From Variovorax sp. V213 (GTDB taxonomy: Bacteria > Pseudomonadota > Gammaproteobacteria > Burkholderiales > Burkholderiaceae_C), in NCBI RefSeq assembly GCF_041154455.1, contig NZ_AP028664.1:3039001-3103000 (forward strand): DNA of 64,000 bases. The letters run 5' to 3'. Of this stretch, positions 52,468-60,739 are shown piece after piece. The translations under genes were made by a program, and so were the position numbers. How positions within the stretch are numbered: the stretch's first letter is position 1; each line of letters begins with the position of its first letter. Under the pieces are notes generated by a model that did not search any database, was not told the origin of the DNA, and was given only the letters and a program-made list of their open reading frames with translations.

Positions 52468-52507
52468 GCGATGTCTCCATTTTTCTGGCTCGGATTTCTT
52501 TTTTGTT

Positions 52508-53221
52508 TCAAGCGGTGCGCGCGATGAAGCCTGCCTCGAGCGTGGCGCCACCGAGCAGCCGGCCCACTTCCGCCGGCGTGCCGTCCGCCAGCAGGGATCC
52601 CTTGTGCAGCACGAGCACGCGGTCGGCCTCCTCGGCCTCTTCGACCCGGTGCGTTGCCCACAGCACGCATACGCCGCGCTCGCGCACGTCGGCATGCAAT
52701 GCGGCCAGCAGATCCTGGCGCGACTTCGGGTCGAGCCCGACCGTGGCTTCGTCCATCAGCAGCACGGCCGGCCGGTGCAGGCCCGCACGCGCGAGTTCGA
52801 CCTTGCGCCGGTTGCCGCCCGACAGTTCGCGCACCTTGCGGTCCAGATCGGCATCGATGTTCAGGCGCTCGCACGCCGACGCGATGCGCTCTTCGGCCAC
52901 CCGCCGCGGCAGGCCGTGCAGGTCGGCCTGGAACAGCAGGTTGCGCCGGATGCTGAGGTCCAGATCGAGCGACATCTGCTGGAACACGACGCCGATGTGC
53001 CGCAGCGCAGCGGTCGCGGAGCGGCGCAGCGAATGGCCGGCCACTTCGACCTCGCCCTCGTCGGCCGCGAACATCCCGGTCAGCACCTGGAACAGCGTGG
53101 ACTTGCCCGCGCCGTTGGGTCCGAGCAGCGCCACGAACTGGCCTGCGGGCAAACGCAGCGACAACGATTGCAGCGCCGTGCGCGTGCCATAGCGCTTGGT
53201 TAAGTCGATGGTTCGCAGCAT
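52508..53221 (-). CDS. ABC transporter ATPase, PQQ-alcohol dehydrogenase system
   Basis: The 237-residue ATPase has Walker A LLGPNGAGKSTLF (about residues 35-47), the Q-loop VVFQQMSLD, signature LSGGNRRKVELARAG, Walker B AVLLMDEATVGLD and the H-loop WATHRVEEAEE. It is the first gene of the minus-strand transport operon and drives the PedC-type permease. ATG 53221 begins MLRTIDLTKRYG; the upstream ATG at 53278 would lie in the xoxF regulatory region and is less likely. LutE of methylotrophs is the functional parallel. Confidence 0.9.
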   Translation of the reverse strand: MLRTIDLTKRYGTRTALQSLSLRLPAGQFVALLGPNGAGKSTLFQVLTGMFAADEGEVEVAGHSLRRSATAALRHIGVVFQQMSLDLDLSIRRNLLFQADLHGLPRRVAEERIASACERLNIDADLDRKVRELSGGNRRKVELARAGLHRPAVLLMDEATVGLDPKSRQDLLAALHADVRERGVCVLWATHRVEEAEEADRVLVLHKGSLLADGTPAEVGRLLGGATLEAGFIARTA

Positions 53222-53731
53222 GTAGGCCGGTGGGATGTGTCGAGCAGTTCGGGCTCCGATGGTATTTGCCGTTCGCATTCAATCCGCAAATTCTGTGCCT
53301 CGGCGCGACGAGGGTTTTCACTGTGCCAAGTCGCCTCCCACCGGCCGCGCAGCTGCCTTTGCGCCTCTCTGCGCCGTACAGCCGTACTTCGCGCGAGACA
53401 CTTTGCGTCAAATTTGGATGCGCACACGTTGCAAGGCTGCGGCAATGCAAGGCGTCCGGCGCGGGACCGTGCGTCGAACGCTCGGGATTTCCCTAAGTTC
53501 GAGTCCCATTGCGGGACACCGCTGCGAACTCCGCGACCCCTGCCTGGTACACACCTCGTCCGAGTGAGGCCGCGGGCCTTCGCATCGAACGCACATCGGT
53601 CTCCAAAGCGATCTCGGCTGGAAATGGCAGGCATGGATGTTGCGGACCGCAGCATTCGCCAAAGCGATCGAAAGATCCGCGGGTGCTGCCATGATCGTGT
53701 TCGAAACCCACTGAAATGTGAGGAGACATTT
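53222..53731. promoter_or_regulatory. Divergent regulatory region between the transport operon and xoxF
   Basis: The 510-base gap must carry promoters of both operons. It contains an 11-base perfect direct repeat CCAAAGCGATC at 53603-53613 and 53659-53669 (56-base period). A sigma54-like element lies between them, listed separately. No further gene is credible here, because the plus-strand frame that extends xoxF upstream has no signal peptide or ribosome site. Confidence 0.5.
53629..53643 (+). promoter_or_regulatory. Candidate sigma54 (-24/-12) promoter of xoxF
   Basis: AGGCAT (GG at 53630-53631) and TTGC (GC at 53642-53643) have the 12-base GG-to-GC spacing required for sigma54; the match to TGGCAC/TTGCA is partial. 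The start site would be near 53655, 77 bases before ATG 53732. Direct repeats flank it. Weak evidence. Confidence 0.25.
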
Positions 53732-55558
53732 ATGAAGTTTTCCAGGCAGATCGCCGGCCGTCTTGTACGGCATATCGGCGTCGCGATGTTGGCTCTTCCG
53801 GCTTTGGCGCTTGCCAATGCCGACGTGGAGAAAAACATCGCCAACTCCAAGAACTGGGCCACGCAAGCGGGCGATATGTTCAACCAGCGATACAGCAAGT
53901 TGAACCAGATCACCAAGAGCAACGTGGGCAAGATGCAGGTCGCGTGGACATTCTCCACCGGCGTGCTGCGCGGTCACGAGGGCTCGCCCCTGGTGGTCGA
54001 CGGCACGATGTACCTGCACTCGCCGTTCCCGAACAAGGTGTTCGCGATCGATGTCGAGACCCAGAAGATCCTGTGGAAGTACGAACCCAAGCAGGATCAG
54101 TCAGTGATCGCGGTCATGTGCTGCGACACGGTGAACCGGGGCCTTGCCTATGCGGAAGGAAAGGTCTTCCTGCAACAGGCCGACACCACGCTCGTCGCGC
54201 TCGACGGCAAGACCGGCAAGGTGGTGTGGACGGTGAAGAACGGCGATCCGAAGGTCGGGGCCACCAACACCAACGCCCCCCACGTCTTCAAGGACAAGGT
54301 CATCACCGGCATCAGCGGCGGCGAGTTCGGCGTGCGCGGCTACCTGGCTGCCTATAACATCAAGGACGGCAAGCTGGCCTGGAAGGGCTTCAGCACGGGT
54401 CCCGACGAAGAGATGCTGATGGACCCGGCCAAGACCATGACCTGGACCGACGGCAAGATGGCGCCGGTCGGCAAGGACTCTTCGCTGAAGACCTGGAAGG
54501 GCGACCAGTGGAAGATCGGCGGCGGCACCACCTGGGGCTGGTACAGCTACGACAAGGCAACCAATGCCGTGTACTACGGCACCGGAAACCCGTCGACCTG
54601 GAACCCGGCGCAGCGGCCCGGCGACAACAAGTGGTCGATGAGCATCTGGTCGCGCGACGTCGATACCGGCAAGGTCAACTGGGTCTACCAGATGACGCCC
54701 TATGACGAGTGGGACTTCGACGGCATCAACGAAATGATCCTGGCGGACATCAACGTCAAGGGCAAGCCGACCAAGGCGCTGGTGCACTTCGACCGCAACG
54801 GCTTCGCCTACACGCTGGACCGCGTGACCGGCGCGCTGCTGGTGGCCGAGAAGTACGACCCCAAGGTGAACTGGGCCACGCACGTCGACATGAAGACCGG
54901 TCGGCCGCAGGTGGTTGCCAAGTACTCGACCGCACAGAACGGCGCCGACGTCAACACCAAGGGCGTGTGCCCCGCGGCGCTGGGCAGCAAGGACCAGCAA
55001 CCCGCCTCCTACGACCCCAACACCAAGCTCTTCTACGTGCCGACGAACCACGTCTGCATGGACTATGAGCCGTTCAAGGTCGAATACACGGCAGGCCAGC
55101 CGTATGTGGGCGCCACGCTCTCGATGTACCCGACGCCGGGCAGCCATGGCGGCATGGGCAACTTCATTGCATGGGACGCGGGCACCGGCAAGATCGTGCA
55201 GACCAAGGCCGAGAAGTTCTCGGTGTGGAGCGGTTCGCTGAACACCGCCGGCGGGATCTCCTGCTACGGCACGCTGGAAGGCTACCTGAAGTGCGTCGAT
55301 GCCAAGGACATCAACAAGGAGCTGTTCAAGTTCAAGACCCCTTCGGGGATCATCGGCAACGTGTTCACCTATGAACACAAGGGCAAGCAGTACATCGGGG
55401 TGTTCTCGGGCATTGGCGGCTGGGCCGGCATCGGCATGGCCGCGGGCATCGACCCCGAGAAGAGCACCGAAGGCCTCGGCGCCGTCGGCGGCTACAAGGA
55501 GCTGAGCCAGTACACCGAACTCGGCGGCTCGCTGACTGTCTTCGCATTGCCCAAGTGA
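53732..55558 (+). CDS. xoxF: XoxF, lanthanide-dependent PQQ methanol dehydrogenase
   Basis: The 608-residue periplasmic quinoprotein oxidises methanol (and often other alcohols), passing electrons through XoxG. A 27-residue signal peptide precedes the eight-bladed propeller. Active-site residues are visible: vicinal cysteines C130-C131, E198 (GGEFG), N286 (GTGNP), the catalytic D328 and, decisively, D330 in PYDEWDFDG. This second aspartate, replaced by Ala in calcium enzymes, coordinates the lanthanide. AGGAG precedes ATG 53732. It is the first gene of the xoxF-G-J cluster. Ethanol dehydrogenase ExaF is an alternative, but the neighbours XoxG, XoxJ and Mxa favour XoxF. Confidence 0.93.
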   Translation: MKFSRQIAGRLVRHIGVAMLALPALALANADVEKNIANSKNWATQAGDMFNQRYSKLNQITKSNVGKMQVAWTFSTGVLRGHEGSPLVVDGTMYLHSPFPNKVFAIDVETQKILWKYEPKQDQSVIAVMCCDTVNRGLAYAEGKVFLQQADTTLVALDGKTGKVVWTVKNGDPKVGATNTNAPHVFKDKVITGISGGEFGVRGYLAAYNIKDGKLAWKGFSTGPDEEMLMDPAKTMTWTDGKMAPVGKDSSLKTWKGDQWKIGGGTTWGWYSYDKATNAVYYGTGNPSTWNPAQRPGDNKWSMSIWSRDVDTGKVNWVYQMTPYDEWDFDGINEMILADINVKGKPTKALVHFDRNGFAYTLDRVTGALLVAEKYDPKVNWATHVDMKTGRPQVVAKYSTAQNGADVNTKGVCPAALGSKDQQPASYDPNTKLFYVPTNHVCMDYEPFKVEYTAGQPYVGATLSMYPTPGSHGGMGNFIAWDAGTGKIVQTKAEKFSVWSGSLNTAGGISCYGTLEGYLKCVDAKDINKELFKFKTPSGIIGNVFTYEHKGKQYIGVFSGIGGWAGIGMAAGIDPEKSTEGLGAVGGYKELSQYTELGGSLTVFALPK

Positions 55559-55674
55559 GGCGTTATGACCGAGGCGTCATTGCATTGAATAGATAGACGC
55601 AACATGCGGACCGGGAGAGCACTCGCTCGAGGGCTCTCCCCCGTGCTTTCAAAGATATCGGAGACCCAGGAGCC

Positions 55675-56082
55675 ATGAAATTTCGTAAGTCAACGTTGCT
55701 GCCTTCCCTCGTACTGCTTGCCGGCGTCGCCTGCACACTGGCCGTCGCCGCCGCGCCCGACCCGGCGCCCTACAAAGTCACCGATGGCTACAAGGTGGAT
55801 CCTGAAACCATGAAGGGTTTCCGCACCTGGCGCTCCGCGGCCTGCGACCGCTGCCACGGCCCGAACCAGGAAGGCATGGTCGGCCCCTCGCTGATCAACA
55901 GCCTGAAGACGATGAAGAAGGAAGACTTCATCAAGACCGTTCGCGACGGACGGCTCGACAAGGGCATGCAGAGCTTCGGCAACAATCCCGCGGTGATGGA
56001 AAACATCAACCAGCTCTATGCCTACCTGAAGGGCCGGTCCGACGGCGCGATCACGCGCGCCCGCGTGGAAGAAAACAAATGA
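55675..56082 (+). CDS. xoxG: XoxG, c-type cytochrome partner of XoxF
   Basis: The 135-residue protein has a signal peptide (residues 1-27, LLPSLVLLAGVACTLAVAAA) and one haem c site CDRCH at 57-61, with M98 of the GMQSFG segment as probable axial ligand. It accepts electrons from XoxF in the periplasm. At 135 residues it is shorter than MxaG-type cytochromes (about 170-180), as is common for XoxG. ATGA overlap with xoxJ (56079-56082) couples the two. Confidence 0.85.
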   Translation: MKFRKSTLLPSLVLLAGVACTLAVAAAPDPAPYKVTDGYKVDPETMKGFRTWRSAACDRCHGPNQEGMVGPSLINSLKTMKKEDFIKTVRDGRLDKGMQSFGNNPAVMENINQLYAYLKGRSDGAITRARVEENK

Positions 56083-56969
56083 CCGCCCGGCCGCGTGCTG
56101 GCTGGCCCGTGTCCTTTGGCGCTCGCCTGCGGGCGGGCCTCCTGGGCGCGGCATGCTGCTGCGCGCTGCTTCCCGCCATGGCCCAGGAGACGCCTCCGCG
56201 CAAGGAGTTTCGCGTCTGCCAGGACCCCAACAACATGCCCTTCTCCAACACCAAGGGGGAAGGCATCGAGAACCGCATCGCCGAGCTGTTCGGCAAGACC
56301 CTGGGGCTGCCGGTCGTCTATTACTCGTTTCCGCAGCGGCTGGCATTCTTCCGCAACACGCTGCGCTACAAGCTTCCGGGGCAGGACTATCCGTGCGACA
56401 TCGTGATGGGCGTGCCCGTCGGGCTCGACGAAGTCTCGGTCACCAAGCCCTACTACCGCTCGACCTATGCGCTGGTCTTCCCCAAGGGCAAGGGCATGGA
56501 CAACGTGGCTTCGGCGGAAGATTTCCTGAAGCTCGATCCGGCCAAGCTCAAGTCGCTGCGCATCGGCATCTACGACCGATCGCCGGCTTCGCAATGGCTC
56601 AACAAGCACGGCCTGCTCGAACAGGGCGTGCCCTACAAGCTCATGAGCGCCGACCCCGCGCAGTACCCGGGTGAGATCGTGGAAAAGGACCTGGCCGAAG
56701 GCAAGCTCGATATGGTCGTGGTCTGGGGCCCGATCGCCGGCTTCTTTGCCCGGCGCGTCAAGAACCCCGCGCTCGTGGTGGTGCCGCTCAAGTCCGAAAA
56801 AGGCTTGCGGCTCGACTACCAGATGGCCATGGGCGTGCGCTACGGCGAACGCGAATGGAAACAGCAGATCGAGGGGCTGATCGAATCCAAGGCGCCCGAG
56901 ATCCAGGCCATCCTGAAGGAGTACGGCGTTCCGCTGGTCGACGCATCGTTCGGAGCACCCAACAACTGA
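56079..56969 (+). CDS. xoxJ: XoxJ, periplasmic binding-protein-like factor for XoxF
   Basis: The 296-residue protein has a signal peptide ending PAMAQ and a solute-binding fold (family 3 type): EFRVCQDPNNMPFSNTKGEGIENRIAE near residue 43, then DIVMGVPVGLDEVSVTKPYYRSTYALVF. It corresponds to the quinoprotein-associated putative binding-protein family (XoxJ/MoxJ). XoxJ is believed to help activate or mature apo-XoxF; the mechanism is not settled. The Cys in FRVCQDP is typical. It overlaps xoxG by four bases and ends 11 bases before the next gene. Confidence 0.88.
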   Translation: MTARPRAGWPVSFGARLRAGLLGAACCCALLPAMAQETPPRKEFRVCQDPNNMPFSNTKGEGIENRIAELFGKTLGLPVVYYSFPQRLAFFRNTLRYKLPGQDYPCDIVMGVPVGLDEVSVTKPYYRSTYALVFPKGKGMDNVASAEDFLKLDPAKLKSLRIGIYDRSPASQWLNKHGLLEQGVPYKLMSADPAQYPGEIVEKDLAEGKLDMVVVWGPIAGFFARRVKNPALVVVPLKSEKGLRLDYQMAMGVRYGEREWKQQIEGLIESKAPEIQAILKEYGVPLVDASFGAPNN

Positions 56970-56980
56970 CCAGGTCTTTC

Positions 56981-57676
56981 ATGCGCCTCGCCATCGCCCT
57001 TCCGCTTCGCTTCTCGCTCTGCGCCCTGCTCTGTGCTCCCCTGGCCCCGCATGCCGAGGCCGACAAGCGCGACTTCTCGGCCGCGGAGCGCCTCCTGTTC
57101 ATGACGCCGCAGCTGCAGGGCCTGCAGGCGCCCATGCTGCTGCGCTATACCTTCGGCAAGACCGGCAGCTTTGAAGAAGCCTTCGCCGACAACGTCACCG
57201 TGGCGCTGATCGCCAAGCCCGACGGCAGCTGCTGCGATGCCAAGGGCGTCTTCCTGAGCGGCACGCGCAAGCTCGCGGTGCCCGACGTGCCGGCTGCCGA
57301 GGGCAACCCCGTCATCCTTTATTTTCTGGAGCATGACGTGCGCGAAATGAAACGTCTCACGCGCGGCTCCGAATATCACTTTCGCAAGCGCATCCGCATG
57401 GCGATCTACCAGGACGCCGAGGTGCGCGACGTGTCGCTGCGCTACCAGGGCCGCACGGTCAAGGGCAAGGAGATCGCGTTCAGCCCCTTCCTGGACGACC
57501 CGAACCGGCCGAAGTACGAAAAGTTCGCGAGCAAGACCTATCGCTTCACGCTTTCCGACGCGGTTCCGGGCGGCGTCTACGGCATTCGCACCTCCATACC
57601 GGGCGAGAGCGCTGCAGCCCAGCCCCTCCTGGTCGAGGAACTCCTCATCGATGGGGCCAAGGCGCCGGCGCGATAG
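56981..57676 (+). CDS. Exported protein of unknown function in the xox cluster
   Basis: The 231-residue protein has a signal peptide (residues 1-25, LRFSLCALLCAPLAPHAEA) and a mature part starting ADKRDFSAAERLLFM. Features include a SCCDAKG vicinal-cysteine motif near residue 79 and a beta-rich core with RYTFGKTGSFEEAF, ILYFLEHDVREMK and GGVYGIRTSIPGE. I know of no function. The 11-base gap after xoxJ and the shared export signal make it a likely member of the methanol dehydrogenase maturation or electron-transfer set. Confidence 0.75.
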   Translation: MRLAIALPLRFSLCALLCAPLAPHAEADKRDFSAAERLLFMTPQLQGLQAPMLLRYTFGKTGSFEEAFADNVTVALIAKPDGSCCDAKGVFLSGTRKLAVPDVPAAEGNPVILYFLEHDVREMKRLTRGSEYHFRKRIRMAIYQDAEVRDVSLRYQGRTVKGKEIAFSPFLDDPNRPKYEKFASKTYRFTLSDAVPGGVYGIRTSIPGESAAAQPLLVEELLIDGAKAPAR

Positions 57677-57711
57677 TGCCGCATTTCTCTCTCGAAATTC
57701 CAGCGAACGCC

Positions 57712-58080
57712 ATGAAAAATATCTTCCGCCTTCTTTGCCTTCTCGGCCTGCCGATGGCCGTGCATGGCGCCCCGCGCGCGAACGACTTTCCTACCGTGGA
57801 CCGCGTGCTGTACGTGCAGGAATGCATCGCAGCGCATCCGGACGCCGGTAACTTCGAAATGACGAACAAGTGCTCTTGCGCGCTCGACGCGCTGGCCAAG
57901 GAAATCAAGTATTCGGAATACGTGGACCTGAGCACCGCGGCCAAGGCCACCACCATCGGCGGCGAACGCGGCGGCTATATTCGCGACTCGGAAAAACTGC
58001 AGGCCGACATCAAGCGCTATAAGGCGCTGCAGGCCAAGGTGAACAAGGGCTGCTTCATCGGCCCTCCCACCGCGCGTTGA
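57712..58080 (+). CDS. Small cysteine-containing exported protein of the xox cluster
   Basis: The 122-residue product has a signal peptide (MKNIFRLLCLLGLPMAVHG) and a mature part with four cysteines in the pattern YVQECIAAHP, NKCSCALDAL and NKGCFIG, which suggests two disulfides or a metal site. The start ATG at 57712 is chosen over the GTG at 57676, because the latter adds residues in front of the signal peptide. Unknown function; it probably acts in the periplasm with its neighbours. Confidence 0.7.
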   Translation: MKNIFRLLCLLGLPMAVHGAPRANDFPTVDRVLYVQECIAAHPDAGNFEMTNKCSCALDALAKEIKYSEYVDLSTAAKATTIGGERGGYIRDSEKLQADIKRYKALQAKVNKGCFIGPPTAR

Positions 58081-58102
58081 GCCGCGGCCTGGGCGCATCG
58101 CC

Positions 58103-59086
58103 ATGACGGGCACCGCAACACCTGTGCGCACCGGGATTGCCGCGGTCTTGCTCTTCTGCACGTCGGCCGGGGCTGCACCCTTCGCCTACATCACGAACCA
58201 GGGCAGCCACGACGTATCGGTGATCGACCTTGCATCGCAGCAAGTGGTGGCCACTGTGCCGGTGGGCCGGTCGCCGGCGGGCGTGGTGGCGTCCAGCCGC
58301 GCCGGCCGGGTCTTCGTGTCCAACCCCGACAGCAAGACGATCTCTGTCATCGACATGCGCCTGCAGAAGGTCGTGAACACGCTGCCAGCCGGGGACGGCC
58401 CGGTCGGCATCGACATCTCGGGCGACGGAAAGCGCCTGTACGTGGCCGACTGGTACAGCAGCCGGCTGCTGGCGTTCGATGCGCAGGCTGCCAATGCCGC
58501 AAAACCCCTGGCGTCGATCGCGGTCGGCCGCGCACCCGCCGGCGTGGCCGCTCATCCTGACGGCGCCACCGTGTTCGTGGCCGAGCGCGACGACGACAGC
58601 GTGGCCGTGGTCGACGCCCATGCGCGGCGCGTGCTGGCACGCGTGCGCGTCGGCAGCCATCCGTTCGCGCTGCTCTACGACGCACCGCGCACCCGGCTCT
58701 ATGCGCTCAACGTGCAGAGCAACGACGTCTCCGTGGTCGACATGCGCGACATTCAACGCCCAGCGGTCATTGCCACCGTGAAGGTGGGCAAGGCGCCTTA
58801 CGGCGCGGCGCTGGCGCAGGGCGGCACGCTGCTCTACGTGACCAACCAGCACGAAGACACGGTCAGCGTGATCGACGCCGCTTCGCTGAAGGTGCTGCGC
58901 ACCCTGCCCGGGTTCGCGTACCCCGAAGGCGTTGCCGCCCACGCCGACCGCGTGTACGTCGTGAACTGGATGGACGACAACGTGCAGGTGCTCGATGCCG
59001 CGAGCGGACAGAAGCTCAAGACCATTGCCACGGGACAGAACAGCCGCGGGTTCGGCGCCTTCATCGGCGCGCCGATGGAGCACTGA
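58103..59086 (+). CDS. YVTN beta-propeller protein of the xox cluster
   Basis: The 327-residue exported protein has a signal peptide (TGIAAVLLFCTSAGAAP) and about seven YVTN blades recognisable by VSVIDLASQQVVATVPVG, RVFVSNPDSKTISVIDM, KRLYVADWYSSRLLAFD and LLYVTNQHEDTVSVIDAAS. It resembles the propeller in the minus-strand operon but is a different gene (327 against 336 residues). Proteins of this kind recur next to PQQ dehydrogenases; a scaffold or metal/PQQ-carrier role is possible. It ends 48 bases before the mxaD-like gene. Confidence 0.82.
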   Translation: MTGTATPVRTGIAAVLLFCTSAGAAPFAYITNQGSHDVSVIDLASQQVVATVPVGRSPAGVVASSRAGRVFVSNPDSKTISVIDMRLQKVVNTLPAGDGPVGIDISGDGKRLYVADWYSSRLLAFDAQAANAAKPLASIAVGRAPAGVAAHPDGATVFVAERDDDSVAVVDAHARRVLARVRVGSHPFALLYDAPRTRLYALNVQSNDVSVVDMRDIQRPAVIATVKVGKAPYGAALAQGGTLLYVTNQHEDTVSVIDAASLKVLRTLPGFAYPEGVAAHADRVYVVNWMDDNVQVLDAASGQKLKTIATGQNSRGFGAFIGAPMEH

Positions 59087-59134
59087 ATTTTTTCTTCTCG
59101 ACCGCCTTTCTCATTCTTCATCACGGACGTTTCC

Positions 59135-59680
59135 ATGCCGACACATCCTTCCAGCCGACGGGCCCTCTCTGTCCTCCTCGCATCCGTTCTCATTGCCGCA
59201 TCGGCCCCAAGCTTGGCCCACGGGCCCACGCGCCAGAAGGTGAGCGAGAAAGTCAGCATCGAGGCGCCGGCCGATGTCGTGTGGGCGAAGATAAAGAACT
59301 TCAATGCGCTGAAAGACTGGCATCCCGCGGTGGCCGACAGCCCCGCCGACAAGGGCAATGCCGAAGGGTCGGTGCGCACCCTCAAGCTCAAGGATGGCGG
59401 CACGCTGGTCGAAACGCTCGAAAGCTACGACGAGGCTCAAAAGAAATACAGCTACCGCGCGAAAGACGGCGGCGCGCTGCCGGTCACCAACTACACCTCC
59501 ACTCTCACCGTGGTGGCCGATGGCGGCAAGTCCGTCGTCGAATGGCGCGGCGCCTTCTACCGCGGCTATCCCAACAACGATCCGCCGCCCGACAAGAACG
59601 ACGAAGCCGCCATCAAGGCCGTCACGGGCGTCTACCGCGGCGGGCTCGCCAACCTCAAGAAGATGATGGAGTCGAAGTAG
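59135..59680 (+). CDS. mxaD: MxaD-like SRPBCC-fold periplasmic protein
   Basis: The 181-residue protein has a signal peptide (ALSVLLASVLIAASAPSLAHG) and an SRPBCC/START-like domain (VSIEAPADVVWAKIKNFNALKDWHPAV, then GGTLVETLESYDEAQKKYSY and VVEWRGAFYRGYPNND). This is the MxaD family; in Methylorubrum MxaD stimulates interaction of methanol dehydrogenase with its cytochrome. It lies directly upstream of mxaR. A generic SRPBCC polyketide-cyclase-like protein is the alternative, but the context favours MxaD. Confidence 0.85.
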   Translation: MPTHPSSRRALSVLLASVLIAASAPSLAHGPTRQKVSEKVSIEAPADVVWAKIKNFNALKDWHPAVADSPADKGNAEGSVRTLKLKDGGTLVETLESYDEAQKKYSYRAKDGGALPVTNYTSTLTVVADGGKSVVEWRGAFYRGYPNNDPPPDKNDEAAIKAVTGVYRGGLANLKKMMESK

Positions 59681-59704
59681 CCCAGGCACCGGACACCACA
59701 CACC

Positions 59705-60724
59705 ATGGGCAACGAAGAACAACTCGAAGACTGGCGCCGCCTCGCGCTGCGCGTCGAGAGCGAAGTCGCGAAGGCGGTCATCGGGCAGACCGGGACGATC
59801 CGCCTCATCAACGTGGCGCTGTTCGCGCGCGGCCACGTATTGCTCGAAGGCGACGTGGGGGTCGGCAAGACCACGGTGCTGCGCGCCTTCTCGCGCGCCA
59901 TCGGCGGCGACTTCGAGCGCGTGGAGGGCACGGTCGACCTGATGCCCGGCGATCTGGTCTATCACACCTACGTCGACGCGCAAGGCCGGCCGCGCATCGA
60001 CCCGGGACCGCTGCTGCGCCACGGCGAGCGCCTGGTCACCTTCTTCTTCAACGAGATCAACCGGGCCCGGCCGCAGGTGCAGTCGCTGTTGCTGCGCGCC
60101 ATGGCCGAGCGCACGGTCTCGGCCTTCGACCGCGAGTACAGCTTTCCGCACATGACGGTGTTCGCCGACCGCAACAAGGTCGAGCGCGAGGAAACCTTCG
60201 AGCTGGCTTCCGCAGCGCGCGACCGCTTCATGTTCGAGCTGAACATGCCCAAGCCCAGCGACCGGGGCATTCGCCAGTCGCTGGTGTTCGACACGGCGTA
60301 CCACGACACCGAAGGCCTGATCGACAAGGTGGCTCCCGCCATCCTGCCCTGGGACCGGCTCAATGCCATCGCCGCACAGGTGCAGCGCTGCGTGCGCGCC
60401 AGCGAGACCATCGAGCGCTATGTGCTCGACGTGTGGGAGGCCACCGAGGCGCCGCAGAAGTTCGGCATCCGGCTCGACAACGTGGACATGGACCGCCTGA
60501 TCCTCGCCGGCGCCAGCCCGCGCGGCATGAGCGCACTGCTGCGCGCGGCGCGCACGGTCGCCTGGCTCGAGGGGCGCTCGCACCTGGAGCCGGCTGATCT
60601 TGCAGCGGTGCTGCCCTCGGTGCTCGGACACCGCGTGTTCTTCACGCCGGTGTACGAGTTGCGCCGGGCCGAGCTGTCCGAAGCACTGATTGCCCAGATC
60701 ATGGACAAGATCGCTGCGCCCTGA
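59705..60724 (+). CDS. mxaR: MxaR, MoxR-family AAA+ ATPase
   Basis: The 339-residue AAA+ protein has Walker A LEGDVGVGKTTVLRA (about 45-58), Walker B LVTFFFNEINRARPQVQS and the C-terminal lid LILAGASPRGMSALLRAAR. MoxR ATPases act as chaperones for metal or cofactor insertion, working with von Willebrand factor A proteins. In methanol oxidation loci MxaR is the first of the mxaRSACKL set. It is cytoplasmic, 15 bases before mxaS. Confidence 0.92.
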   Translation: MGNEEQLEDWRRLALRVESEVAKAVIGQTGTIRLINVALFARGHVLLEGDVGVGKTTVLRAFSRAIGGDFERVEGTVDLMPGDLVYHTYVDAQGRPRIDPGPLLRHGERLVTFFFNEINRARPQVQSLLLRAMAERTVSAFDREYSFPHMTVFADRNKVEREETFELASAARDRFMFELNMPKPSDRGIRQSLVFDTAYHDTEGLIDKVAPAILPWDRLNAIAAQVQRCVRASETIERYVLDVWEATEAPQKFGIRLDNVDMDRLILAGASPRGMSALLRAARTVAWLEGRSHLEPADLAAVLPSVLGHRVFFTPVYELRRAELSEALIAQIMDKIAAP

Positions 60725-60739
60725 CTGCGCCTCCACCCC

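Noticed and set aside
53237..53731. N-terminal extension of XoxF from 53237
   Set aside because: The added residues lack a signal peptide and would bury the real one; ATG 53732 has AGGAG and a standard signal sequence.
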